Position numbers and translations under genes: made by a program. A stretch of 64,000 bases of DNA from Sandaracinobacter neustonicus. GTDB taxonomy: Bacteria; Pseudomonadota; Alphaproteobacteria; Sphingomonadales; Sphingomonadaceae. This document shows, in pieces, positions 1-7,716 of this stretch (position 1 is the stretch's first letter; each line of letters starts with the position of its first letter). The notes beneath the pieces were generated by a model. It was not told where the DNA came from. It saw nothing but the letters and a program-made list of their open reading frames with translations, and did no database searches. The stretch covers positions 1-64,000 of the forward strand of contig NZ_VFSU01000023.1 of NCBI RefSeq assembly GCF_006385875.1, given 5' to 3'.

Positions 1-519
1 ATGTACCTGTCGACCGTGCTCGACGACTTCTCTCGCTACATCATTGCATGGAAGCTGTGCACCAACATGCGGGCCGAGGATGTCACCGACACGCTGGACC
101 TCGCGCTCAAGGCCTCGGGCTGCGACAGCGCCACGGTGCTGCACAAGCCCAGGCTGCTCAGCGATAACGGCCCCAGCTACATCGCCGGCGAACTGGCGGA
201 ATACATCGATGCGCAGAAGATGAGCCATGTACGCGGCGCTCCGATGCATCCCCAGACCCAGGGCAAAATCGAACGCTGGCACCAAACCCTGAAGAACCGC
301 ATCCTGCTGGAAAATTACTTCCTGCCCGGCGACCTTGAGTCCCAGATCCAAGCCTTCGTCGAGCACTACAACCACCAGCGTTACCACGAGAGCCTGAACA
401 ATGTGACGCCCGCCGACGCCTACTTCGGCAGGGCTCCGGCGATCATCCAACAGCGTGAAAGGATCAAGCGACAGACCATCGAACATCGGCGCTTGCAGCA
501 CCGCAAGCTCGCCGCGTAA
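1..519 (+). CDS. IS3-family transposase (OrfB/integrase core), 5'-truncated by the window edge
   Basis: This is the rve integrase catalytic core of a DDE transposase that cuts and joins the ends of its IS. The visible part has the catalytic Asp in TVLDDFSRY (about residue 9), the second Asp in LLSDNGPSY, and the Glu in QTQGKIERWHQ. It is followed by the usual C-terminal HYNHQRYHESLNN segment and a basic tail rich in Arg, His and Lys. The reading frame is open to the first base of the window, so the N-terminal part (helix-turn-helix and start of the core) is missing here. The catalytic part shows no damage, so the element may still be active. Confidence 0.9.
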   Translation: MYLSTVLDDFSRYIIAWKLCTNMRAEDVTDTLDLALKASGCDSATVLHKPRLLSDNGPSYIAGELAEYIDAQKMSHVRGAPMHPQTQGKIERWHQTLKNRILLENYFLPGDLESQIQAFVEHYNHQRYHESLNNVTPADAYFGRAPAIIQQRERIKRQTIEHRRLQHRKLAA

Positions 520-593
520 CATCAACCCCCAGACGAGGCCCGCACTCCGCTAATTTACGCCGCGAGTTGCGCCAAATGTTCTGACGACTGACA
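1..593 (+). mobile_element. IS3-family insertion sequence, right-hand part
   Basis: The window opens inside an IS3-family element. The transposase C-terminal half ends at 519, followed by about 70 bp of non-coding DNA. The likely right end is at 571-593: its reverse complement begins TGTCAGTCGTCAGAACATTT, and IS3-family ends usually start with TG. The left end and any target duplication lie outside the window, so the exact border is inferred. The element abuts the 5' end of the GIY-YIG gene. Confidence 0.6.
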
Positions 594-613
594 TATTCGA
601 ACGGCTTTATGCC

Positions 614-1627
614 GTGCGGCTGGACCGACTTCGTGCGTTGGAAGAATGTCGGTTGCTTCTCGCACCGCTCGACCGTCAGGAACTTTTGACCGGCGCAGAA
701 ATCGCTGCGCCTGTTTCCGCCGATGACATGGACACCGACGCGCTCATGGCCGAGCTTGCCGGGGCGGCTGGCGATTCCGAAATCACCGACCTTCGCCATG
801 TCCGCTCAACCGCCGAAAAGCGCGCCGCCGAAGAAATCGCGAACCGAGAAGCTTGCTCCGACTTTGATCGCTTCAAGCCGCTATTCGAGCAGGTGCGGAT
901 CGACCTTGATTCCGGCGTTCGCATTACCCGACAGTTTGTGAAGGACGCCGGATTTCTGAAAGCTGACATCACCGAGGGCCAGTTTTTCATCCTTGGCGGT
1001 CAAGTCGCCTATGTTGCGGAAGTTGGTGAAACCCTCCGCGCGCCTAACGGTGAAAGTGATGCTCGCTTGCGCGTCATCTACTCCAACGGGACGGAAAGCA
1101 ATCTGCTACTCCGCTCGCTGCAACGGGCACTCTATAAGGATGAGGCTGGGCGGCGCATCACAGAGCCAACCGCTGGCCCGCTGTTTGCCGACGAAAACGA
1201 CGACGAGGATATTGCGAGCGGGACCATCTATGTCCTTCGCAGCAAGGCCGACCATCCGCTTGTCGCTGCCAATCGCGATGTACTGCACAAGATCGGCGTG
1301 ACCGGCGGTGACGTAGCGCGACGTATTGCCAATGCGAAGCTGGACCCAACCTTTCTCATGGCGGATGTGGAAATCGTAGCGACTTACACGCTCTACAACA
1401 TCAACCGCGTGAAGCTCGAAAATCTGATCCACCGCATCTTCGCGCCCGCGCAACTGAACATCGAGATAAATGACCGCTTCGGCAATCCGATAGTGCCGCG
1501 CGAATGGTTCCTTGTGCCGCGCTTCGTTGTGGATGATGCCGTGGAGCGGATCAAGGACGGCACGATAACAGATTACACCTACGATCCAGCGGCGGCGCGA
1601 TTGGTGCGAATGGGGGATTTAATATGA
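614..1627 (+). CDS. GIY-YIG nuclease family protein (Mug113/T5orf172 type), probably 5'-disrupted by the IS
   Basis: The C-terminal third is a GIY-YIG endonuclease domain of the Mug113-like type. It has GTIYVLRS (about 203-210) in place of GIY, HKIGVTGGDVARRI (about 225-238) carrying the YIG-equivalent and the catalytic Arg, and Glu269 in KLENLIH as the metal-binding candidate. Residues 1-200 are alpha-helical and charged, with no recognised fold. The start is uncertain. GTG 614 is the first standard start after the IS. The frame is open from 554 and reads naturally upstream (DIFERLYAVRLDRL), so the native N-terminus was probably replaced by the IS. The stop overlaps the SIR2 start (ATGA), implying translational coupling. 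Role in defence is inferred from context. Confidence 0.8.
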   Translation: MRLDRLRALEECRLLLAPLDRQELLTGAEIAAPVSADDMDTDALMAELAGAAGDSEITDLRHVRSTAEKRAAEEIANREACSDFDRFKPLFEQVRIDLDSGVRITRQFVKDAGFLKADITEGQFFILGGQVAYVAEVGETLRAPNGESDARLRVIYSNGTESNLLLRSLQRALYKDEAGRRITEPTAGPLFADENDDEDIASGTIYVLRSKADHPLVAANRDVLHKIGVTGGDVARRIANAKLDPTFLMADVEIVATYTLYNINRVKLENLIHRIFAPAQLNIEINDRFGNPIVPREWFLVPRFVVDDAVERIKDGTITDYTYDPAAARLVRMGDLI

Positions 1628-2916
1628 GCGTCTGGGATTACTGGAACGCTACTCCCGCCGACAAAGCAAACCTCCGCCTTCTGATTTCGGGAAAAGGTTG
1701 GACGGCTTTTTCTGATCGCCTCGATGACGAGGGCAAGGTTGTCGAACGCGGCAGCAAGGAGCAGGTCGATAGCGCACTCATAAACGCTTTGTCGGCGTCG
1801 AATTTCCTGACCCTGACCGGCGCGGGTGCATCGCTGTGCGCTCGCAATGGTGCGGGTGAACCGCACGCCCCTTCTATGGTCGATTTGTGGGATGCTGTGA
1901 GCGCGGCGGTCGGGCCTGTCCCCTTCGCGGCGATTTGCGCAAAGTTCCCTAAGGCAAAGATCGAAGACAACATCGAGAAGCTCCTGAGCTTGTGCAAGGT
2001 CTATCTGGAGCTGAACGAAGCTGCCGAAGCCGATGACGCTGAAGTCAATGTAGTCAAAAACTTTGTCACGCAGGCCGAAGCCTGCATCCTATCCAAGGTG
2101 GATTTCGTATCGCAGACCACGGCTTTGCCGGCACATGAAGCCTATGTCAGAAAAATCGGGCGACGCGGCTTTCGAAAGGCGCGCGCCAAGATATTCACGA
2201 CGAACTATGACCTGACGCTGGAAGAGGCCGCGCGGCGGCTGCGCTTCACGATCATAGACGGTTTCTCCCATTCGCTCGATCAGGTTTACGATCCGCAGCA
2301 TTTCGATTTCGACATTGTAAGGCGAGACGCCAACAAGGATGCACCGGATTACATTCCGAATGTTTTCCACCTCTACAAACTTCATGGCTCCACCGACTGG
2401 CGGCGCATCGGCACTGACGTTTTCCGGTCACGCGATAATGACAAGGGTAAGCCAGTCCTTATCTATCCGAGATCAAGCAAATATCAGGAAGCGTTCGACC
2501 CACCTTACCTAGATATGATGGGAGCATTTCAGGCAGCATTGCGGGAGCCGGACACGTCGCTGGTCATTGCTGGTTTCGGATTCAATGACGATCATGTCAG
2601 CCGTCCGATCATTTCGGCGCTCGAAACAAACCTATCGCTGCGTCTCATCATCTGCGACCCAAGTTTCATACCGTCAGAGAATGATCTGCGCGGGATTGCG
2701 CCAGCCCCCGCTGCCCATGTCATTGCTGATGGCGGCGCGCATCGGAACAGTTTTCTCAACAAGATTAAGACGCTTGCCGCAGCGGGCGACCAGCGTGTTC
2801 ATCTCATAAATGGCCGCTTTGAAGATTTGGCTGAAGGATTGCCCGATCTCATCGGTGAAACCGATAGAGAACGGCATATCGAGCGTGTGAAGGTTCTACG
2901 GGATCAGGCGCTCTGA
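1624..2916 (+). CDS. SIR2-domain protein, likely NAD+-consuming effector of a SIR2-HerA defence system
   Basis: This 430-residue protein has the SIR2_2-like Rossmann fold used by bacterial antiphage effectors. Visible motifs are TLTGAGAS (63-70, the NAD-binding loop), IFTTNYD (190-196), and LHGS with a candidate catalytic His254. FGFNDDHV follows near residue 320. In described SIR2-HerA systems the SIR2 subunit hydrolyses NAD+ or cleaves nucleic acid when phage is sensed; that activity is assumed here. The gene starts inside the stop of the GIY-YIG gene and ends 2 bp before the HerA gene, so the three are almost certainly one operon. Third positions look less GC-rich than in the core genes to the right, which fits horizontal transfer. 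Confidence 0.88.
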   Translation: MSVWDYWNATPADKANLRLLISGKGWTAFSDRLDDEGKVVERGSKEQVDSALINALSASNFLTLTGAGASLCARNGAGEPHAPSMVDLWDAVSAAVGPVPFAAICAKFPKAKIEDNIEKLLSLCKVYLELNEAAEADDAEVNVVKNFVTQAEACILSKVDFVSQTTALPAHEAYVRKIGRRGFRKARAKIFTTNYDLTLEEAARRLRFTIIDGFSHSLDQVYDPQHFDFDIVRRDANKDAPDYIPNVFHLYKLHGSTDWRRIGTDVFRSRDNDKGKPVLIYPRSSKYQEAFDPPYLDMMGAFQAALREPDTSLVIAGFGFNDDHVSRPIISALETNLSLRLIICDPSFIPSENDLRGIAPAPAAHVIADGGAHRNSFLNKIKTLAAAGDQRVHLINGRFEDLAEGLPDLIGETDRERHIERVKVLRDQAL

Positions 2917-2918
2917 CG

Positions 2919-4673
2919 ATGGCAAACATCAGCCCTGTCGATCCTGACCAATATATCGGCACCGTTACAGTCGTCAGCGCCTCGCAGGTGCAGGCGAACC
3001 TTCCGCTTGCCAGCGCGAACCCGGAAAGGCGCGCTTTATCCAAGGGAGCGGTTGGCGATTTTGTTTTTGTGGATTGCGAGCGCACGAAGCTTTTGGGACG
3101 GATCACGGAAGTGAAAATTCCGGACGGCGAAAGGCTATCGGTTGAACCTCATCTCGGGTCAGTTAGCACGCCGAATCCCATTGGTCGGATTCAGCTATTG
3201 GCCACCGTGATCGACGGCGATAGCAAACTCTCGCGCGGTGTGGATCACTACCCTAAGATCGGGGATGGCGTTTTCTTGGCTGGGGCTGAAATTCTCGCCC
3301 AGATGATTGGCCGAAGCACCACCCGTCAGGGAGAAAAGAACGTACCCGTTGGCGCTATTGAGGCAGGCGGTCGCAGCGTTCAGGTCGAACTTTCGCCCGA
3401 AAAACTGTTTGGCCGCCACTGTGGGGTTTTCGGCGCAACGGGCGGCGGTAAGAGCTGGACGATTGCCAGCTTGATCGAGAAAATCAAGGCGATGAACGGC
3501 AAGGCCATCGTGTTTGACCCTACCGGAGAGTTCTGCGGTATCGACGGCATAGATACGATTTTCGCGTTCGAGGCTGGGGTGCCGAATGCGCGGCACGTCC
3601 ATTTTCCTTACACGGAGATCACGGAAGACGACTTGTTTTCGCTCTTCCGTCCATCGGGGCAAAGCCAAGGTCCGAAACTCCGTGACGCCATAAAGAGCCT
3701 GAAACTCGTCAGGGCGGTGGGTAACGCCATCCCGCAGGGGCTTTCCGTAGCAAACGGCGCATTGGAGAAGGCCGGTAAGTCGCGGACGGTCTTTTTCGAT
3801 GCCATCAGAAACAACGCGCAAGCTGTCCATTCCGCCAAATGCAATTTCGACATTGCTCACCTTTCAGAGCAGATTAAGAATGAATGCGTGTGGGGAACCG
3901 CTAATGGCAACGCCGCGCTGTTCGGTGGCCCAGACAACAACGCCGCCAGCTACTGCGAATCCTTGGCCTCACGCATCAACACGCTGACCAATTCACGCGA
4001 ACTGGAGTGCATTTTCCGAACGCAAGGGGACTCGCTAGTCGATGAACTGTCGAATTTCCTGAACGACGATGAGCGGGATATCGCCCTGATTTCGTTCAAA
4101 GAAGTGCGCTTCGAGCATAATACGCGCGAATTGCTGCTCAATATAATCGGTCGATTCCTCCTCAATATCGCACGGGAGGGACGGTTCCGCGATGCCCCGA
4201 TTGTCGTGTTCCTGGATGAAGCGCACCAATTTCTTGGGCGAACGGTCGGCGATGAATATGGCAGTGTTCGACTGGATTCCTTTGGCCTCATCGCCAAGGA
4301 AGGCCGCAAATACGGGCTGACCTGCGTGCTTGCCACGCAGCGTCCTCGGGACGTTCCCCAAGACGTATTGAGCCAACTCGGCACTTTGATTGTGCATCGG
4401 CTCACCAACGAGCAGGATCGCGGCACCGTGGAACACGCCTGTGGCGACCTCGACCGTGCGGCCACACAGTTCATTCCAATGCTGGCTCCCGGAGAAGCGA
4501 TCATCATCGGCCCCGATTTGCCAACTCCACTGCCGTTGCGAATGCTCAGGCCGAAATCTCCACCAGATTCAAAAGGACCACCGTTCCAAGCTTATTGGGC
4601 AGATCGGCAGGAGCGCTGGATCGAACGAGTCCTCGGGGATGGCCCTGCCGCCCCTCCTAACGCTGTTCCCTGA
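2919..4673 (+). CDS. HerA-type hexameric ATPase (DUF87/HAS-barrel), partner of the SIR2 protein
   Basis: This 584-residue FtsK/HerA-superfamily ATPase begins with a HAS-barrel-like N-terminal region (about 1-160). Walker A is GATGGGKS at 172-179. Walker B is VFLDEAHQ at 430-437, with sensor segment LATQRPRDVP near 471-480. HerA ATPases form hexamers that pump DNA. In SIR2-HerA defence pairs the ATPase ring scaffolds the SIR2 effector. Spacing of 2 bp after the SIR2 stop supports co-translation. No nuclease domain is fused to it, so nuclease activity in this operon would have to come from the GIY-YIG protein or from SIR2. Confidence 0.88.
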   Translation: MANISPVDPDQYIGTVTVVSASQVQANLPLASANPERRALSKGAVGDFVFVDCERTKLLGRITEVKIPDGERLSVEPHLGSVSTPNPIGRIQLLATVIDGDSKLSRGVDHYPKIGDGVFLAGAEILAQMIGRSTTRQGEKNVPVGAIEAGGRSVQVELSPEKLFGRHCGVFGATGGGKSWTIASLIEKIKAMNGKAIVFDPTGEFCGIDGIDTIFAFEAGVPNARHVHFPYTEITEDDLFSLFRPSGQSQGPKLRDAIKSLKLVRAVGNAIPQGLSVANGALEKAGKSRTVFFDAIRNNAQAVHSAKCNFDIAHLSEQIKNECVWGTANGNAALFGGPDNNAASYCESLASRINTLTNSRELECIFRTQGDSLVDELSNFLNDDERDIALISFKEVRFEHNTRELLLNIIGRFLLNIAREGRFRDAPIVVFLDEAHQFLGRTVGDEYGSVRLDSFGLIAKEGRKYGLTCVLATQRPRDVPQDVLSQLGTLIVHRLTNEQDRGTVEHACGDLDRAATQFIPMLAPGEAIIIGPDLPTPLPLRMLRPKSPPDSKGPPFQAYWADRQERWIERVLGDGPAAPPNAVP

Positions 4674-4702
4674 GATAATCCCGCGAATATCCATGCGATA
4701 CC

Positions 4703-4737
4703 AAAAAGCCGCCGCCGGGTTTCCCCAGCGACGGCTT
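4703..4737 (-). terminator. Rho-independent terminator for the 43-aa minus-strand ORF
   Basis: Read on the minus strand, AAGCCG pairs with CGGCTT (arms 4706-4711 and 4732-4737), with extra G-C pairs inside, and is followed by a run of five T. It sits 20 bp after the stop of the small minus-strand ORF and faces away from the HerA gene. Confidence 0.6.
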
Positions 4738-4756
4738 CGCTGCCCGTCTGGCGGAC

Positions 4757-4888
4757 CTACTTCTTTTCGGTCGATTGGCGTCCGCGCCAATAATTTTCCC
4801 GCTCGGCGGCGCTAGCCTGATCGAGTTTGGGAACCGGGTTCTGCCTCTCTCCGTCGTTCTTGCCCTGATTGAAGCCGGGAGTGTTCAT
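4757..4888 (-). CDS. Small hydrophilic protein of 43 residues, unknown function
   Basis: The predicted peptide starts MNTPGFNQGKNDGERQN and ends in a charged segment with an ENYWRGRQ motif. It has no hydrophobic stretch and no Cys. I do not recognise the family. Support comes from an AAAGGAA ribosome-binding site 6-7 bp before the ATG, a clear terminator just after the stop, and an open frame with ordinary codon use. A longer reading frame upstream of this ATG exists but lacks a good start. It lies among accessory island genes, so it is probably island cargo. Confidence 0.45.
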   Translation of the reverse strand: MNTPGFNQGKNDGERQNPVPKLDQASAAERENYWRGRQSTEKK

Positions 4889-5213
4889 CGCATTTCCTTT
4901 CGTTCTCTCTGTCGGTCCAATCGACCGATGCCCATTCCCTGCCAGCGTCGCCGTCGCCATTCGGGGGGATAAGACGAAAGCGGTCCTGAAATGTCGGTAG
5001 GTTCTCGATGCAGGCCGGATGCGCATTCCATCGGTTTTATTCATGGGTTTTGGACCGGACGCGCCGGGGTTCAAGGCCGCTTCCTTCCTTCGTGCAGGTC
5101 CGCGCCAATGGTCAGGCTCCGCCTGAGCCTTTGATCCCCGGCTTGTTCGTCCGCTCCGCACTCTCCCCATGAACCGAGGGAATGATCCTTCGGCAAACAT
5201 GAAGGAGAACATC
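4889..5213. other. Intergenic region between two divergent small genes
   Basis: No convincing gene is seen in these 325 bp. It must hold the divergent promoters of the 43-aa and 68-aa genes. A short hairpin, TCAGGC-TCC-GCCTGA, lies at about 5112-5126 without a clear T run. Confidence 0.4.
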
Positions 5214-5420
5214 ATGTCCGACGCCAATCAGAACCGCCCCAGCCATCGCCTATTCGCCGTGAACGGCGAAGGCGACAACGCCCGATGGACAGACATCGGC
5301 GTGGCATGGGCAACTCGCGACGGAAAGGGCTTCACGCTCAATCTCAACGCGCTGCCGCTCAACGGGCGCGTCGTCATGCGGATCAACGATGCCAAGGACG
5401 AAAAAAAGGGGCGCGGTTAG
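5214..5420 (+). CDS. Small conserved-type protein of 68 residues found with mobilisation genes
   Basis: The protein starts MSDANQNRPSHRLFAVNGEG and continues with a WTDIGVAWATRDGKGFTLNL segment, ending in a polar tail. It has the look of the small IGxAWxxKDGKGFxL proteins common on sphingomonad plasmids and integrative elements; its function is unknown. ATG 5214 is chosen because AAGGAG lies 7 bp upstream. An earlier in-frame ATG at 5169 has no such site. The stop codon lies inside a hairpin that also serves the facing gene. Confidence 0.65.
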   Translation: MSDANQNRPSHRLFAVNGEGDNARWTDIGVAWATRDGKGFTLNLNALPLNGRVVMRINDAKDEKKGRG

Positions 5421-5426
5421 CGCCCC
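5401..5426 (-). terminator. Rho-independent terminator shared by convergent small genes
   Basis: Perfect stem GGGGCGC/GCGCCCC (5408-5414 and 5420-5426) with a 5-base loop. On the minus strand it is followed by seven T, so it is a strong terminator for the 56-aa gene. On the plus strand it overlaps the stop of the 68-aa gene and has no T run. Confidence 0.75.
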
Positions 5427-5436
5427 TTCGCCGTCC

Positions 5437-5607
5437 CTATGGGGATGGACCGCGTTTCGCGATTTCGGCGCGGATCATCGCGAGAAGCGATTGCGCTGAT
5501 GCGAGATCGGATTTGGTGGCGATCAGGCCTTTGCTTGCCTCCTGAAAAAGAGCGAAAAGCTGAGCGTTCGTTTTCGAGGCAAGATCGCCTTTGATCATTT
5601 TGAACAT
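5437..5607 (-). CDS. Small helical protein of 56 residues, unknown function
   Basis: The peptide MFKMIKGDLASKTNAQLF continues as an amphipathic, mostly helical sequence rich in Ala, Leu and Lys. ATG 5607 is preceded by a perfect AGGAGG at 5-10 bp, which outweighs longer upstream starts. A strong terminator follows 11 bp after the stop. It lies downstream of the relaxase on the same strand, with a 257-bp gap in which I see no gene. Island cargo; no function is proposed. Confidence 0.6.
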   Translation of the reverse strand: MFKMIKGDLASKTNAQLFALFQEASKGLIATKSDLASAQSLLAMIRAEIAKRGPSP

Positions 5608-5864
5608 GGATTCCTCCTGTCTGTCTTGCGCCGCCCCCGTTGGGCCGCGTTGGGAAGGAGAAATCAGGCCGGATGAATGAGGTGCATTGCCCGCCAAGCG
5701 AAACGGAGGTGGAGAAGGCTGTTCACACGCCTTGCACCCATCGACATTCACCGGACGATAAGACGATCACAACGCGACCCGGCGGGGCGCGAAGACTGGG
5801 GAGGAAAACTGGAAGGCCAAAGCGATCAGGCCGAACGGACGACAGGTTGAGTTTCAGGCCAAGC

Positions 5865-7148
5865 CTATCGCCCCAACTCCGGGCCGCGCGGCGCAGGCCG
5901 AGCGCGTTCCGTGCCATCGCGATCAAACTGTCCATCGCGCATCATGCGGCGATATTGGGCCGCGTCCCGATAGAGGCCGAGCAACTGACGAGCATGACGA
6001 TCACGCAGGAGGCCGATTTGCGATTGCAGGCCCGCTCGTTCTTTAAGCTGCGCCGAAACCAGATCGTGCCGCTGCGCCCGGTCGCGTTGAAGCGCGAAGA
6101 AGGCTTCCACCTCATTCTGCTTCCGCACCTTGAAATAGCGCCCGGTCACGATGTCCCATAGACCCTTCGCACCCGTGCGGACGCGGGCCGACCGCTCCCG
6201 CTGCTCACTATCCCGGCGCTCCCGCTGCATCCTGTCCAACTTTGCCCGTTCGGATTGATGCACATCCTTCATCGCTGCTTTTTGCTCATTGAGCGACCTG
6301 ATAGCGTTCTGAGCTACTCGCTTGGCTTCCGAGATGAAGCGTGAAAGGCGAGGTGCGACCGTCTCACCGATATGGCGGGCGGTATCCGTGACCGAGCGGA
6401 GCGCCTTCGGATCGCCGAGCCGCGCCGTGACTTCCTTCGATTTCTTGTCGATCATCCGGGCGATGGCAAATGCCTCGCCCTCAATCGAGACAGCGACATG
6501 CCCCCGCCGATCACCTTGCGCGAGGAACAGGCCGCGCTCCTCCAACGCCTTCGCGAAGGCAGGGCCGTTGTCCGACATGGCCCAGCATTCCTGAATGGTC
6601 GCCTTGATTTGCTTGGCGTCTAGGCCCGCCCGCTTCGCCTGCTGCCATTCGTCGAGCGTGAAATTGCGGGGATCGCGCAGGCTGGAATCCCGAAAGCCCT
6701 CCGGCATCTTCCAGCCGTTTTCGAGATAGAGTTCCTTGGCAATGTCCCGCAGCTTCGTTCTGAAGAACGGCAGCGGCTTCGCGGTCATCGTGTCCGCGTC
6801 GATGCGCGACCATACGGCATGGGCATGACGACGCCCTTCCTTTTCATGGAAGACGATCATGCGCGGCTGGCCTTTCAGTCCTAGCCGCTCTTCAATCACG
6901 TCGCAGGCCTTCTCGAAAACCTCAATCCGCACCGACTCGCCGACAGGCGGATTGAGGGACACAGAGAAAAGGAATTGCTTGCATTTGGTCCCGAGCGACA
7001 GCGCATGGGCTTCCTTCATCGCACCCATGAGATCGTCGGACATGAAGCCGCTGACCTCATGCACTTCCACATGCTCGTTTTCCTCCGTCTTCATCAGATG
7101 GAGGCCGAGCTGTTTTGCGCCGCTGCGCTGGGAGGCCTTGAGGATCAT
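5865..7148 (-). CDS. Relaxase/mobilisation nuclease (MobA/VirD2 type)
   Basis: This 427-residue protein would nick the transfer origin of a mobilisable element and stay bound to the 5' end. The relaxase fold occupies about 1-200. The histidine triad motif is visible as FHEKEGRRHAHAVWSR (100-115), with His101, His108 and His110 as metal ligands. A candidate nucleophile Tyr is not evident near the N-terminus. The rest (about 250-420) is a long basic, coiled-coil-prone region with many Arg, Gln and Glu. Its start overlaps the mobC stop (ATGA). No type IV secretion genes are visible, so the element would need a helper for transfer. Confidence 0.88.
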   Translation of the reverse strand: MILKASQRSGAKQLGLHLMKTEENEHVEVHEVSGFMSDDLMGAMKEAHALSLGTKCKQFLFSVSLNPPVGESVRIEVFEKACDVIEERLGLKGQPRMIVFHEKEGRRHAHAVWSRIDADTMTAKPLPFFRTKLRDIAKELYLENGWKMPEGFRDSSLRDPRNFTLDEWQQAKRAGLDAKQIKATIQECWAMSDNGPAFAKALEERGLFLAQGDRRGHVAVSIEGEAFAIARMIDKKSKEVTARLGDPKALRSVTDTARHIGETVAPRLSRFISEAKRVAQNAIRSLNEQKAAMKDVHQSERAKLDRMQRERRDSEQRERSARVRTGAKGLWDIVTGRYFKVRKQNEVEAFFALQRDRAQRHDLVSAQLKERAGLQSQIGLLRDRHARQLLGLYRDAAQYRRMMRDGQFDRDGTERARPAPRGPELGR

Positions 7149-7513
7149 GGCTCCACCTCAAGATTCAGCGCCTCCATCAACAGGAGGCGGATTTCCCGGA
7201 TTTCGGCCACGGCAGCGAGAAGCGCCGCTTCCGTGTCGGGGGTGACAGGCAGACTCCCAGAATTAGCCGACCGGGCCAACTGGTTGAGGTTGGCCGAAAG
7301 GCGGGACTGGCCGAGTTTGCCCAACACCTGAGCCAAGGCCTGATGGTCCTTGACCGGACGCTTTCCCCGGCGACGCGGGGCGGGATTTTCAGAATCAAAG
7401 AGGCGCGACTGGATATAGGCCGCGAGGGACATGCCGCCCGCGTCCTGTTCCAATTGGGCGCGTTGTTCGAAAGTGAGCCGAAGCGAGAAAGGGGCTGGGC
7501 GTTTGTCCGCCAT
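7145..7513 (-). CDS. mobC: MobC-like relaxosome accessory protein
   Basis: This 122-residue protein matches small MobC proteins that bind the transfer origin and help the relaxase open the strands. The N-terminal PFSLRLTFEQRAQLEQDA segment is typical of ribbon-helix-helix mobilisation proteins. The C-terminal half has the NLNQLARSANSG motif (about 76-87) characteristic of the MobC family. It is translationally coupled to the relaxase gene by an ATGA overlap. Confidence 0.88.
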   Translation of the reverse strand: MADKRPAPFSLRLTFEQRAQLEQDAGGMSLAAYIQSRLFDSENPAPRRRGKRPVKDHQALAQVLGKLGQSRLSANLNQLARSANSGSLPVTPDTEAALLAAVAEIREIRLLLMEALNLEVEP

Positions 7514-7680
7514 GCTGCCCCCCGCCTATGCCGTCTTGCGCCTCCGCCCGACAGCCGGACGGCTATCGCGCGGGGCGCGTCCATCCTTCCGGTCATTGTT
7601 GTTTTCGGCCTGTGGGCAACAGAGGCTGGAATGCTTGAGAACGGCTGACCATTCCATTAGCATATCCGACAGTTGGTTCG
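7514..7680. other. Candidate transfer origin (oriT) region upstream of mobC
   Basis: About 170 bp without a gene directly upstream of mobC, where oriT usually lies in MobC/relaxase modules. It contains short inverted pieces (for example CCGACAGCCGG near 7548-7558) and a G/C-rich run. No nic consensus could be recognised, so this rests on position only. Confidence 0.3.
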
Positions 7681-7686
7681 AACCTG

Positions 7687-7704
7687 ATCCCATCAGGTCC
7701 GCCA
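7687..7704 (+). repeat. tRNA 3'-end-like attachment site remnant (island right boundary)
   Basis: ATCCCATCAGGTCCGCCA reads as the end of a bacterial tRNA gene: last base(s) of the T-loop, T-stem CCCAT, acceptor strand CAGGTCC, discriminator G and CCA. Just upstream, GGTTCGAA resembles a T-loop entry but is offset by extra bases, and no tRNA 5' half is present. Integrases that use tRNA genes leave such a 3' copy at the far end of the insert. Everything to the left is mobile DNA and everything to the right looks like core. The part 7683-7697 also forms a CCTGAT/ATCAGG hairpin, so a chance match is possible. Confidence 0.45.
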
Positions 7705-7716
7705 TTGCACCCGGCT

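Noticed and set aside
5112-5126. Terminator hairpin TCAGGC-TCC-GCCTGA
   Set aside because: The stem is short, no T run follows, and no gene ends nearby.
7600-7704. A complete tRNA gene
   Set aside because: Only the 3' end is tRNA-like. No matching acceptor 5' strand, D-arm or anticodon arm is found in the preceding 100 bp.
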